This document shows positions 1 through 11,310 of a stretch of DNA of 64,000 bases, one piece after another. Each line of letters starts with the position of its first letter. Position 1 is the first letter of the stretch. The notes under the pieces were generated by a model. The model did not search any database and was not told the DNA's origin. It saw only the letters and a program-made list of their open reading frames with translations. The stretch spans positions 5,750,295 through 5,814,294 of the forward strand of contig CM051463.1 of the NCBI GenBank assembly GCA_028095005.1. The letters are read 5' to 3'. Made by a program: the position numbers and the translations under genes. The stretch comes from Rhynchospora pubera (Eukaryota; Streptophyta; Magnoliopsida; Poales; Cyperaceae).

Positions 1-204
1 CTGTTATTGCGGTTAATTTCGTAAAATAAATTTGGTGCATTAATGCTTTTATTTCATTACTAAACATTAAACAATCATGGACCAGCTGTAAGAATTAAAA
101 ATTAATCATGCGTAACATGTAATTGTTTGTCCAGGTAACATACGTTTGCAACCAAAAAAGAATGACCCCACAGGTAAGAAAGAAAAGTTTATCATGGGTA
201 TACA

Positions 205-454
205 TAGGGCTGAAAACAGAAGTCGTTTTTCGTTTCGTTTTATCCAGACGAAATGATTAATGAAACAATAAAACGATTTCGTTTGGTTGGACAAAACGGT
301 TAACGAAATAATAAAACGGTGTCGTCTATGTGTAAATCACGAAAATTTCGATCGTTTCGATCAATGAAATAAAAAAATCTGTTTCGTCGCATAGTACGAA
401 ACGATCGACGCAATAACTCATTTGCGCCTTCGTTTCGATCATTTTGCAGCCCTA
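205..454. mobile_element. hAT-like MITE
   Basis: A 250-bp non-autonomous element. It begins TAGGGCTGAAAAC and ends TTTTGCAGCCCTA, which are imperfect terminal inverted repeats. It is flanked by GGTATACA (197-204) and GATATACA (455-462), an 8-bp target duplication with one mismatch, as hAT elements make. The interior is full of TTTCGTT-type motifs and their complements and has no coding capacity. The same termini occur at 46993-47661. Confidence 0.75.
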
Positions 455-493
455 GATATACAAAAGCAACAGTAACACTACGTTTACACCACA

Positions 494-780
494 AAATACT
501 CTCGCAAACAAACATTAGATACTCTTGCAAATATAAAACATTGGCCCACATGTAAGAAATAAAATTGAATTATGTATATAGTATACGATTGTAAGCGTTT
601 ACCAATAAAGTGTGGATCCAATAAAATACTCTCGCAAACAAACAATAGGTACATTTTGCAAATAGAACACATAAGCCCCGCATATAAAATCATGCGTATA
701 ATATATGACCGTAAGCTCTTGCAAAATAAACATTGAGTCTAGTAAAATACGCTTGCAAATAGGGAATTGATTTGCACACC
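494..780. repeat. Degenerate ~132-bp tandem repeat
   Basis: The phrase AAAATACTCTCGCAAACAAA occurs at about 494 and again about 132 bp later, with a weaker third copy near 741. The sequence between the copies is alignable (for example TATAGTATACGATTGTAAGC against TAATATATGACCGTAAGC). It is non-coding and AT-rich. It may be an old minisatellite. Confidence 0.5.
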
Positions 781-806
781 CCCTAAATTGATAAAATACT
801 CAAAAT

Positions 807-994
807 AACTATATAAAGACTAAAATATCCTGTTTGATGAGGATTCTAATGCGTGATGCTACAATTAAATTAAGGGTGTGCTGGTCTTTATATAGTTGTT
901 ATACAAGGAATTCCTATGAATTCCTATGTGGCACCTCAATTCGGACCGAATTCTTATGCGGCTGGTACGAATTCCTATGAATTCGGTCCGAATT
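807..994. repeat. Two small inverted repeats
   Basis: The first is AACTATATAAAGAC (807-820) against its complement at 884-897. The second is AATTCGGACCGAATTC (938-953) against GAATTCGGTCCGAATT (979-994). Each arm of the second is nearly self-palindromic, and GAATTCCTATG motifs recur around it. It looks like a small foldback or a MITE relic. No gene is supported here. Confidence 0.45.
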
Positions 995-1109
995 GCTATA
1001 CAGGGAAGGTGGTCAGCTGCAAATTTAGAGCATTTTCTCTTTATGGAAGGCTTAAATTTCGGCCTAGATCAAAGGAAACACATACCAAGTTGTCTAGGAG
1101 CCAGAAATG

Positions 1110-2310
1110 AGTGATATAGGCGTCTTCCATCTTTGGAGAAGGTCATCTTTCATTCCACATTTCACTTTCTCTCTCAGCAGCTCTAGATCTAGGTTTTCTC
1201 TCTTGGTGTGCGACTTGGGCAGGAGGTGAAGGACGAATTGTAGTTGTTTCTTGCTATTCCGACGAGTTCCCGAGGTTCTAAATTGTTCCAAAGTGCATTG
1301 ACAATGGTTTATGACTTGAAACTTGGTTCTATTTGTTGTATTCCTGATACTTTTCTTTATTCTCGAAATTTATGGCTTGTTTGAATTTATCTATTATTAT
1401 TTGCATGGCTTGTACTAGTATGTTAGGCTAAAAACTCATGTTGCTTTAGGGATAAATGTAGCCTAAGATTTGGTTTGCTACAACTTGCTTGTTTTATTGA
1501 TGAACTAAGTCAATTACTACTTGGAGATTTTTATGAATTGCTTGTGTTTTGAGTTGGTTGTTATTTGAATTGCTTGACTTTTGTACGGCCGTACTTGGCT
1601 ACAATTCAATTTTACAATCGAGTTTTGCATAAGTATTTGAGGTATGTTAAGGGAGAAAGTCGACCAGTTAGTAACCAAAAGTAAACGCTTCTAATTAGGC
1701 AACGATTTAAGTTAGATACCTCGTAGAAAACCAATCGGTAAACTCGAATAAGTCCACCAACAAGAGAAATTTGAGGTGCAATACATTCGATGAAGGTTAA
1801 TACTACATCCCATACTTAATACCGTACCCAATAGACGAAAGCGGAGGGTTAGGGAGTTTAGGTATGGCTAGATGGACTTTTGACTTGAATTAAATCAACA
1901 AACGAGTAAATTATATCATTTACACAGTGGAATTCAGACTGAATTAGCAAAGACTGAACACGATGGTGCTAGGTTTTGCAACCCTGTGACCAAACCTAAG
2001 TGAAATCGAACCCTAAGATATTTTCCTCATAATATTCAGAACTGTTAAAAACCCCAAAAATATTCACTTGAACTGTTTTGCATTATTTCCATTCTTGAAA
2101 TTGCATTTCTTTATTTCTCTTTTATTTATTCGATTTGTGTCTTGAAAATTTTTCTAAACTTTTATCGTCTAGATTTAATGAACCAATAAGAATAGTAATC
2201 ATTTCTATCTCTGTGGGATCAACACCTTTACTCTACTTCAAACGACTAGTCGAGTTCAAGGTTAATTTGTTTGACATAGGTTTATACCTCGAGCAGTAAA
2301 GGATCATTTA
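1110..2310. mobile_element. Possible gypsy-type LTR relic
   Basis: No coding capacity. The stretch near 2205-2295 (CTGTGGGATCAACACC, then TTTATACCTCGAGCA) resembles my recollection of the 3' part of plant Ty3/gypsy (Athila/Tat-type) LTRs. The upstream kilobase has the even composition of a long LTR. I could not find a matching second LTR, a primer-binding site or a target duplication, so this could equally be unrelated non-coding DNA. Confidence 0.25.
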
Positions 2311-2659
2311 ATTGCCATAAGAAATCTGATTGTGTCGTTTTCAGTAAAAAATGATAAGAGGGATGGAGCGATCAGATGGGAGGGTACGCGATCATAGTAG
2401 AGGGAAGCGTAAAAAATAGAAAGGGTGTTGGGATGGAAAGGATGCTTCCAACGCTCTTTCTATTTTTGGTTAGAATGGTACAAATGGTAAATGAAGGGAT
2501 TGCACTTATAACACTCGAAATTTAAAGCCAAAATATTTAGTAGCAATTAGTAAACAGCTAAAACAAAAACATGAATCATGATAAGTAAAAAAAAAGAAGA
2601 GATAATTAGATTTATTTCATTAAAAAAGTTGTTAATTTGAAAAATATCATTATTAAATA

Positions 2660-3061
2660 AGAAATGCTAGAGTCCAATATATTGGACGGATGGACTCCGT
2701 CCAATATGATCATTTTCATATTTTTAAATTTTAAATAACTGATCCGAACCGCTCAATATGTTCTCCATATTGAAAACTTACAAAAAATCAATTTTTACAT
2801 TTTTTGAATTATTTTACTATTTTTTTGGTATTATAAAAAATCGTTGTTATTGGACGATCCATAATGTATATATCATGAATTTTCAAAAATACCAAAAAAA
2901 TAATAAAAAATTTTTAAAAAATGTTAAAATTGATTTCTTGTAAGTTTTCAATATGGAAAACATATTGAACGATTCGGATTGGCCATTTGAAATTTAAAAA
3001 CGTGATAACGATCATGTTGGAGGGACCCATCCGTCTTATATATTAGACACTAGCATTTCTC
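2660..3061. mobile_element. Mutator-like MITE, copy 1
   Basis: The terminal inverted repeats begin AGAAATGCTAG and continue with an alignable region of more than 30 bp containing AATATAT and GACGGATGG. The element is flanked by TTATTAAATA on both sides (2650-2659 and 3062-3071), a 9-10 bp target duplication as Mutator elements make. The interior is itself a foldback (AATATGTTCTCCATATTGAAAA-type arms). A second copy lies at 13455-13788. Confidence 0.75.
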
Positions 3062-3200
3062 TTATTAAATAGCTAATTAGATTTATGCCATTATTATTTT
3101 CTATAAACATAATAATTTCTAAAATGTCATTTTTCAATTTGTCATTATTTTAATAATTCCTAAGGTACCCCTACTTTGGCACGCCGTCCATCTATTGATA

Positions 3201-4966
3201 GTGATTTTGACACTCCCTTTGGTCATAAAACACTCCTTATGGACCAAAATACCCTTTTGACAAAGCACTCCGTATATTAATAGTGAATACTCTCACGCTC
3301 GCGCTCTCTCTCAACCATCTCCCTCCTGTACTAGCGAAATGGAGGTCCGAATGCATAATATCAGGATTTAGCATTCATTAGATAACAAAGAAAATAGACA
3401 CGTGAAGGAGCAAAACATTAATCCCAGATAATTTACGATTGAAAATGTCAATTTCAAATTATGTGTATTTTATATCATTTGATTTCTAAGGTCTAAGTTA
3501 GTGCTATATAATGGTTCGAAAATTGAAAACTTTTAAGTCAAATTAAAAAAATAAATCATTTTATTTGATAACCGACATTTAGATAACTACCAGTCTTAAA
3601 CAACTAAAATAGACTTTTTGAAAACATCCAATTACTATTTAACATTTTAATTTTGTAATTACCTAAACTTAAAAAAATTACATATTTCGATTAATCCATT
3701 CAAAAAAGCTATCATTTGATAAGAATCATTGTGCCAGTAGCTTAATCGCGCATAGGGCTGTCAATGGGTATGGTACGATACGGTAGAAGATATTTTCATT
3801 ACCGTACCCGTTAAAATTTTCTTTACCTGTACCCGTTAAAATAGCTTTACCCGTACCTTACCCATACCCGTTAAGAATTAACGGTACGGATACGGTAACG
3901 GTAAAAAATGAATATAATAATAATAAAATTTGTACACTCTGTATAAATAAATTATATCAATAAGTATATTAATAAAGTGCAACAATGGTGACGAATATTT
4001 TAGGTTTATACTTTTTTATTTTTTCGTACACTGAATGGAAAGAATTATAAATCTTAAATAAAATCTAGCAATATTTTTTTTACCAATCATGCAATATAAG
4101 ATGTCATATGTATCATGTAATTGTATCTTTTTAATTGTGGCAATTACCCGTTATGAAAACGGTACGAAATAGCTTTTACCCGTACCCATACCCGTTAAAT
4201 TAACGAAAAAATTTCCTTACCCGTACCCGTTAACTTAAAGAAAATAAAACTTTACGCATACCCATCTTATACGGTACGGTACGGGTTGGGTAAACGAGTT
4301 TCATTGACAGCCCTATGCGCGCATTTGGTTAGAATGAGCAACTCTATTTGAATAAACCAGATTGCCATTTTGCTTCTGCAATCTCAAATTCTAATAGAAC
4401 TCGCCTAGTAGACCTCTTTGTTTTTTTTTTTTTTTTTGCATCTTGAAATATCTTTTACATGCAATGGAGTTGAGGGTTCAAAAAACACATCAGATTGGTT
4501 GATGATATGTTAAATTTTCTCTTCAGCCAATCTTTATTTATCAAGAGACAAACCATCTTTTCTCTCGACGTACAATACTATATGTGTATTGCTATGTGTA
4601 TTGCTTGAAACTGATACCAAACGAGAAAATCTAAAGAAAAATAAATGAGATTTCATTTTATTTAAAAGAAAAGAGACTTTAACCAATAAAAAATTTTCAC
4701 TTTAATGTCTGGACAGTTCTCAATAAGTTTTGTAAAAATTGAGAGAAACTGAATCAAAATTTTCTTCTCAACAGCGTTGTTATTTATTTTTTCCTTTTCG
4801 TTTTGTATGGTGAATTACTGAATTGGTGATGGTCAATGGCGGTTGGGGAATTTTATCAGTTAAGGTAATTTCTTTAATACCAGGGGTGTCTAAAATAATA
4901 GAGGGTATTATAGTATCTTAAAAAGAATTAGGAGTGTTTTATCAATACAGGGAGTGTCAAAATCAC
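3201..4966. mobile_element. Inverted-repeat element, unclassified
   Basis: GTGATTTTGACACTCCC at 3201 recurs as its reverse complement ending at 4966. The match continues inward for about 45 bp (AAAACACTCCT and beyond). The interior is AT-rich, has no convincing coding sequence, and carries the nested hAT-like element at 3753-4315. I see no clear target duplication, so the class is open. It could also be two separate copies of a shorter repeat. Confidence 0.45.
3753..4315. mobile_element. hAT-like MITE (TAGGGCTGTCAATG ends)
   Basis: A 563-bp element with TAGGGCTGTCAATG at the left and its reverse complement at the right. It is flanked by ATCGCGCA and TGCGCGCA (6 of 8 match). The interior is dominated by direct and inverted copies of TACCCGTTA-type motifs, the subterminal clustering expected of hAT transposase binding sites. 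A truncated relative sits at 14771. Confidence 0.7.
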
Positions 4967-5169
4967 ATCCCATTGCTCCATAGCAAGGTGAAATGTATTT
5001 CCTAATTGAAACCTACTTTAATTTGTTTAGATTTTGTTACCATTTTTATTTCGATTCTTTTTATTTCCAATTATTAAGTGACGTATGCATAACAGTCAAA
5101 GTCTTTATTATTTCCAAGAAAATAATAAATTTTCTTAATAAAAGTAAATCGGTGAAATTATTGTTAGAT

Positions 5170-5530
5170 GACTAATTTAAGATAGAGATATGGCAAAACA
5201 AGATTGCAAAAGTTGTATTTTATACCATTATTTTAATTGACTTGTGGCCTAAGACTAATTTTTATATTTTTATAGTGGCATAAAACTCATTTTTTTTATT
5301 AATTTGTAGTGATATAGAACTAATTTATCATTTAGTGATGACATTTTTCTAATTTCAGATTTTTATAGTGACATATTTAAAATGGTAAAATTGTCATATC
5401 AATTGATCAATGGTATAAAACCATTTTTTACTATTTTGTAATAGCATAAAAATAATTGTTATTTAGTTTAGTGATGATAATTTTCTAATTTTAATTTTTC
5501 ACAGTGGCATGAAACTAATTAACCCAAAAA
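5170..5530. repeat. Dispersed AT-rich repeat (GTGGCATAAAACT family)
   Basis: Repeated phrases of the form AGTGGCATAAAACTAATT and TTAGTGATGATAATTTTCTAATT. The same family occurs at 24060-24700 and partly at 16425-16510. It is non-coding, and I do not recognise its class. Confidence 0.45.
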
Positions 5531-5603
5531 AAAAAAACAATTGAAAAACAGAAAAGATGCAAGAAAAGTAATAATCTCTGCGTCAAATGAGACATCCATT
5601 TTC

Positions 5604-5984
5604 GGGCGTTGCTATATGCACGACACAGATTTGTAATACATGGCAAATTTTATAAATGAGAAAATTATCCTTACTTTTGACTCTCCGCCAGACCACACAT
5701 CTATCTAGTTTTCAGTCCTACTAATTAAAATCCTCACCAGCCTTTCGTCTCTCCATTTCTCCCATTTCCTCTTCTCCCTTCTCAGTTCCGGCAAAAATCG
5801 CTTGACTCCACCTCGACCAGCCCACAGAATCGTTCACCCTCTGGAGCCAGCGGCATAGGCGGTCTTTGGCCCACATAATCGTTTCACAACAGATTATTGC
5901 ATAAAATAGCATAAAGATATTTTAGTCTTCATTGATAAATTTGTCGTAGATTGCAATTCTGTGCCGTGCATAAAGCAACGTCCG
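5604..5984. mobile_element. Mutator-like non-autonomous element
   Basis: Terminal inverted repeats of about 46 bp begin GGGCGTTGCTATATGCACG on the left and, read inward on the other strand, CGGACGTTGCTTTATGCACG on the right. CCATTTTC flanks both sides (from 5596 and from 5985). The internal 200 bp is CT-rich, less AT-rich than the ends, and reads as a 63-codon frame on the minus strand. It could be captured host DNA, but I do not recognise it. Confidence 0.7.
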
Positions 5985-6107
5985 CCATTTTCTTTTTCTT
6001 AAAAATAAATAAGGAAATTTCACAAATAAGGTGCTACATAAATAAGATGACAATAAAAGAAAATTTCTTGCAATGGGAAAAACACAGACATGGAATGCAG
6101 GTACAAT

Positions 6108-6631
6108 TAGTGTTCTAAATACATATTGTGTCGTGTCAAATACGTCGTGTCCGAATCATTTGTCGTGTAGTGTCGTGCCGTGTCTAAATTCTAAGAGATG
6201 GACACGACACACCTCGTGCCCTTATTCAGTGTCATCTTTAAACGTGTCATGTCGTGTCGTGTTGGAATACGTTTGAGCTTTATAAAATATAGTTATATAC
6301 TTATGTTTATGGATGAACTGGACATTCAAACTATGAACTTATCCTTAAAAAATATAAGAATTTTTTTCTTATTATTTCGTAACATTTACTATCTTTGATC
6401 CTGATTATAAATTTATTATGTCCTTTGGTTATGTCGTGCTGTGTCTAGACAATTCACGTTCCGTACCATGCTGTGTCTATGCCATCAAAGTTGGACACGA
6501 CATGTCTAAAGACACGGCACATTTAAGTTCTTGTGTCGTGTTGTGCCTATGTTTTACCGTATCGTGTCACCTATGTAACATGTCGGGTCGTGCCGTGTTC
6601 AGACACGCCATTTTTTTTTTTCAGAACACTA
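6108..6631. mobile_element. hAT-like element with GTCGTGTC subterminal repeats
   Basis: A 524-bp element with ends TAGTGTTCTAAA and (other strand) TAGTGTTCTGAA. It is flanked by GGTACAAT (6100-6107) and GATACAAT (6632-6639), 7 of 8 identical. More than a dozen copies of GTCGTGTC or close variants lie in both orientations near the ends. The short frames here are by-products of that repetition and are not genes. Confidence 0.75.
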
Positions 6632-6716
6632 GATACAATAAACAACAGGTACTTGGTTCAAAATACCAAACTTTAGGTGAGAGCAAACAGGTACGCTAAA
6701 AAAAGGAAAATTACCA

Positions 6717-7096
6717 TCGCCTGTTTACATTAGAAACGGTTTTGACATTTAAATATAATCAGAAGAGATAATATTAATTGTGAACTGAATATTTTTTTAC
6801 GGTTGAGGTAGCGGGGATCGTTCTCTATTTATTTTTGTAATCAACTTTTTTACGGCGGTTATTAACAAAACCGCTGTATAAAAACTTTTTTTTTTTACGG
6901 AGGTTCTTTTACTAACAGCCATAAAAAATCAACGAATTTTCTTTTTAATTTTCCTGCACCTTTTGACGGCGCCCACTGCTATTAACTGCCGTAATTAAAT
7001 TTCTTCCTATTTACTGAAATGGCATTCAGCATTTTTTACAACAGATTTCAAAAAACCTGTTGTAAATATGGAGCCGTTAAAAATTTGTTGTAGTGA
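6717..7096. mobile_element. CACTA-like terminal remnant upstream of FUT-A
   Basis: The segment ends TTGTTGTAGTG, the inverted form of a CACTA terminus. Inside lie short hairpins typical of CACTA subterminal regions (ACGGCGGTTATTAACAAAACCGC, and ACAACAGATTT paired with CCTGTTGT). No matching left terminus was found, so it looks truncated. Similarity to the FUT-B upstream region begins right after it, which supports an insertion boundary there. Confidence 0.5.
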
Positions 7097-7103
7097 TGAT
7101 ACT

Positions 7104-7112
7104 ACTATATAA
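7104..7112 (+). promoter_or_regulatory. Probable TATA box of FUT-A
   Basis: CTATATAAG lies about 35 bp before the FUT-A start codon. The FUT-B upstream region has TACTATAAGACACTTCC at the equivalent place. The leader would be very short. The sequence upstream of it is CACTA-derived in FUT-A but not in FUT-B. Confidence 0.55.
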
Positions 7113-7145
7113 GACACTTCCGATTCCCAATTTTACTGTTCAGAC

Positions 7146-9211
7146 ATGAAGAACTGGGCTACTGTGATCAAGTACCAAATGAATTGCAATTGCATTGCCT
7201 CAAGGCCTCTGCTTTGCGCTCTGTTTGTTCTTGTTTCACTTCTAGTTTTGTCATCTTTTGATTATCCACTGATTTCATCCAAAGTTTGGATTTCAGGAGT
7301 TAAATTTATTAATGGCGGAGGTAATGTTTTAGACTATCTTTGATATAATTTGTCCATACAAATCCTTCAAATCTCATTTAACTGGTCCTAGAATTACTAC
7401 TCTCTTGTTTTCACTTGGTTAATTTATTAGATGCGATCAGAAACTATAGTTACACAGTTTAGGCATTATATCATTGATTAACTTTGATGCTAGATACAGC
7501 TTAATCCTATAAAACCAATTTGGTTGAGGAAATTATTTAACATTTTTTCTTCTGCTTCCTGAATCACAAAATAACAATTAATTGTTACCAATAGATGTAG
7601 TAAATTACCGTTTGTGTAAGTAGTTAATAAGAAATTTAATTCATCATATGTTAATTAAATCTTGCTATTTTGTATGCCATTTAGCATCTCATTTGCTGCT
7701 CTTTCATAGTATTTTGTTTTTCTTATCTAATCTGGTAATTTGTAGGTTCAACAGAAGGTATAGCAACTGGTACTATACCAAATGATCGGCTTCTAGGTGG
7801 ATTACTCTCATCTAATTTCAATGAACAATCATGCGTAAGCCGATACCAATCCATGCTATACCGCAAAGCCTCACCACACATCTTGTCTTCAAGCTTGATC
7901 AACAAATTACGCAAGTATGAAGAACTTCACAAAAAGTGCAGTCCAAATACTCCACTTTTCCATCAATCACTACAACAATTAAAGGCCAACAATAGCACGG
8001 ACCAGCTCAAGTGCAATTATGTACTTTGGACTCCATCTGGTGGCCTCGGCAACCGAATGCTGGCACTGGTCTCCACTTTCCTTTATGCTTTGTTAACCAA
8101 CCGAGTCATGTTGATCCATCAAGTAGATGACATGGTTGATCTCTTTTGTGAGCCATTTCCTGGGTCAACCTGGTACTTACCTCCTGATTTTCCAATAAAA
8201 AATTTGGAAAGTTATAATCTATATTCTGAGAACAGTTATGGTTATTTGGTCGAGCATAACATGATCAATAATGACCCTAATTCTCCTTCATCAGCAGTAC
8301 CTTCATTCATATATTTGCACTTGCAGTGTGACTATCTTTACCATGTCTTACACAAACGTTTCTTTTGTGAAGAGGATCAAGAAGTGATTAACAAGATCAA
8401 TTGGGTATTGTTGAAATTGGACAACTATTTTGTTCCTGGACTGTTCATGATACCAAAATATGAGCAAGAATTAGAGCGGATGTTTCCTATAAAGGAGACG
8501 GTATTTCACCACCTTGGCCGGTACCTCCTCCACCCAAGCAATTCAGTTTGGGGCATGGTCATGAGGTACCACAAGTCTTACATGGCTAAAGCAAAGGAAA
8601 GAATCGGCATCCAAGCAAGGATCTTTGATTCGGCACCAATATCAATAGATGACTTGTATAAGCAAATTGTTACCTGCACACAGGAGGAGTCAATCTTGCC
8701 GAAGCTAAATCCTGAGCAATCCAAAAATTCTTTTTTGGAACTAAATGAAGCAACCCCACGTGCAGTCCTTTTGGCTTCTCTTTATGGGGTTCTCTATGAC
8801 AGATTAAAGAACATGTACTACCTGCACTCAACAACTACCAGTGAGATTGTGAGCGTGTACCAGCCGAGCCATGAAGAGAACCAACAATCTGAGCAGCAGT
8901 TGCACAATAAAAAAGCATTAGCTGAAATTTGGCTATTGAGTTTCTCAGATGTGTTGGTCACAACTGCGGGATCTACATTCGGTTATATGGCTTACAGTTT
9001 AGCCGGCATTAAGCCATGGTTTCTTATGAGGTCAAAGGACCAGAAGATTCCAGATCCTCCATGCCGTCGATCTGGTACAATTGATCCGTGCTTCCATTCA
9101 CCTCCTGCTGATTTAATTTGTAGAGCAAGGAATATTACCAATGCAGGGAAGGTAGTTCGGAATGTGAGGCATTGTGAAGACTTTGATGGTGGTGTCAAGT
9201 TGTTTGATTAA
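7146..9211 (+). CDS. FUT-A: GT37 xyloglucan-type fucosyltransferase (2 exons)
   Basis: Predicted Golgi type II membrane enzyme that moves fucose from GDP-fucose to a cell-wall glycan. Xyloglucan galactose is the acceptor of the best-known family member; arabinogalactan proteins are acceptors of others. Exons 7146-7320 and 7746-9211 (GT-AG intron of 425 bp, phase 1) join to 546 codons without a stop. Residues 1-21 form a short cytosolic tail, 22-38 (LLCALFVLVSLLVLSSF) the membrane anchor, and the rest the lumenal domain. Visible family motifs are GGLGNR at 157-162 followed by a hydrophobic strand, IGIQARIF at 345-352 (nucleotide-sugar binding region) and TAGSTFGYMAYSL at 465-477. Length fits the family. 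The start is chosen because it gives the tail-anchor layout shared with FUT-B and lies 35 bp after a TATA box. Acceptor specificity cannot be read from sequence alone. Confidence 0.93.
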
Positions 9212-9470
9212 CTTCTTTCTTCCATTCACACTTTGTATTCTATCCTTTAGCAATCCTATGTGGGAAGTCATCGGACAAAAATTAGTAATGTAACAAAAAT
9301 TTAAGACAGTTTTAATTTTTGTTAATTCTTAGATGTACTAACTATTGCATTGAGGCTGAAACCATCTTGCATTGGTTTTACCATATTTTCAATGTAATGA
9401 ACTACAGTGTGTTTAACGTCAGCCAGACCACTATTCATTTAGCATTAACAACATGGTACAACGCACTAAC

Positions 9471-9659
9471 GGGAATTGCTTTTGGCAACATTGTTTTTAC
9501 TTCTGCAACATTTTTTTTGTCAGAATTACCCTCGACATCAATTAAAAGAGTCCACTATTCAATCACTGGACCAGCATACACGAGGTTAATTAATTTAGTC
9601 ATGTTGAACAAAAAACATGTTGCAGGAAGAAAATTTGATGTTGTCAATAGCAATTCCCT
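9471..9659. mobile_element. Small MITE in the FUT-A 3' flank
   Basis: A 189-bp insertion with terminal inverted repeats starting GGGAATTGCTTTTGGCAAC and (other strand) AGGGAATTGCTATTGACAAC. It is flanked by GCACTAAC (9463-9470) and GCATTAAC (9660-9667). The FUT-B 3' flank lacks it and has a single ACACATTAACCGG-type site (near 25891-25903, complement), so the insertion came after the duplication. Target duplication length and ends suggest a Mutator-like or hAT-like element. Confidence 0.75.
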
Positions 9660-9944
9660 GCATTAACCGGCTGCTATTGTCTAAAGCTATCAATTTGGAC
9701 AGAATAAGGGATCTCATCTAGTCAATCGCGAAGTTGTAAGACCAACTTTTAGTTTTAAGTAAAATTGAACTCGAATAAACAAAATTGAACCAAATTGAAA
9801 GAATATTAGTAAAGAGGAATTAGAAAGGACAAGATTTAATTCATAATCGGTGGTAAGCTTGCAGTAATTGAAGATACAAAAGGGGTAAAAATTGGCTATT
9901 AGGGTATTTTTGTATATCTCAGATTCAACATCACAACTTCCTAT

Positions 9945-10025
9945 ATCAACATATAACTGAGATTTGATCTACAATACAACTTCCTATATCAACATATAAC
10001 TGAGATGTGACAACAACAAGACTTT
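9945..10025. repeat. 31-bp direct repeat
   Basis: ACAACTTCCTATATCAACAT, continuing to AACTGAGAT, occurs twice about 47 bp apart (9951 and 9978 regions). It begins where FUT-A/FUT-B similarity ends, so it may mark the duplication breakpoint. Confidence 0.5.
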
Positions 10026-10101
10026 TGGCAATAGATGCTGACAGATCCAATTTCAAATCCAACAAAGAAACCAGAGTCCAGAGAAAAAAGAACCCTCAAA
10101 A

Positions 10102-11310
10102 TTGGAAAAAATAAAAGCCAGAATCTCTGATATCAGATCCAAAAGCACAAAACGGAATCCAATCTGTTTCAAATGCGCATCTTATGGTCACCAAGCCAAT
10201 TCTTGCCGCAATAAAGAGATATGTTTTGATTGCGATAATCTGGGGCATAGATCCTGGGAGTGCAAATTTTTCTCAAAAAAATTCCCCAAAACCAATACTA
10301 GTCAACAAACCTAACAGAAGCCAAGAACCTCTAAACTCGAAAACACAATGCTCACCCTGCTGAACCAATGGCACTACCGCTCAAGAAGTTCAACAGTTCA
10401 CCGAACTCACTGGAACTAAATGCAGCATTCAAGAGAAGCATTGTGGTGTATGATTCTGAAGGATGGGGCAGAGACAGGATGCTGGCAGGGCTGCGGTAAC
10501 AAGTTAGTTTTAGATGCTGTATCTCTGAGATAACAGCGGGTAACTTCTTGGTTGAAGGCCCGAAGTGGTGGAAGGAGAAAGCACTTAGGGATAAACAGAT
10601 AACACTGGAAGAGAAACCGATTTCCATCACACCATGGGATCCAACTATTGGCAATGTATTAAAACTAAAAAGTGTTTGGGTCAGGATTATTAGATTTCCC
10701 ATGCTTTACTGGAGCAAGGTTAAGTTTGAAAGATTGGTGGATGATTTTGCTGTTTTATTGGAAGTTGACCAAGGTACGCTAGACTGCATCTCATTTCGGG
10801 AAGCGAAGGTGCGAATCGGAGTGACCAGGCTAGAAGCAATACCTCCCGAGCAAGACATATCATTCAAAATTGACAAAGATACTTGGGGATGGTACGTGCA
10901 CTGTGCAATTTATCCAGATCTGCGCGTTCAGAAGAAAACCACTGGGATTAAGCGCAGAAGAGTCTGGATTAGAAAGGGAGGTGAAGGGAGACCGATTATT
11001 CTTATTAATTGCATTTACAAATGGATAACGAAAGTAATTACAGATAAATTAACACCATTAGTAAATAAACTTGTAGATCAATCACAAGCTGACTTAAGGG
11101 AGGTTCATCCTTGATAATGTAGTGTGTGCACATGAGATTATACATTCAACAAAAAAAAAAGATAAAAAAGAAGGCATTGTCTTAAAAATAGATATGGATA
11201 AGACTATGATAGCTAGTGTGAATTGGTCCTTTTTAAGAGAAACTCTAATATCTAGAGGATTCCATAGTAAATGGATAGATTGGGTTTCGTCACTCTTGAT
11301 TGAGGGATGA
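10102..11310 (+). mobile_element. Degraded LINE with internal deletion
   Basis: Non-LTR retrotransposon wreck. At 10180-10270 two CCHC-type knuckles can be read (CFKCASYGHQANSC and CFDCDNLGHRSWEC). At 10548-10960 there is a DUF4283-like stretch (EKPISITPWDP and onward). The same frame then runs directly into a reverse-transcriptase fragment (RPIILINCIYKWITKV), continued after a stop by VLKIDMDKTMIASVNW and a WIDW segment at 11122-11310. The endonuclease domain and the N-terminal part of the reverse transcriptase are missing, and the YADD-type catalytic motif is absent. Not functional. It sits just downstream of the FUT-A duplication boundary. Confidence 0.75.

Larger units (their letters stand above)
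7097..9950 (+). repeat. Inverted segmental duplication, left arm (FUT-A)
   Basis: The TATA region, both exons, the intron and about 730 bp of 3' flank of FUT-A match the FUT-B locus on the opposite strand (38675 down to about 25595). The match ends near the sequence CAGATTCAACATCA. The main differences are a MITE at 9471-9659 and a roughly 30-bp deletion near 9880 in this arm, and the 10.4-kb CACTA in the other arm. Confidence 0.8.

Noticed and set aside
9319..9666. 115-codon plus-strand frame after FUT-A
   Set aside because: It lies in the shared 3' flank, is broken in the FUT-B copy and is partly created by the MITE at 9471.
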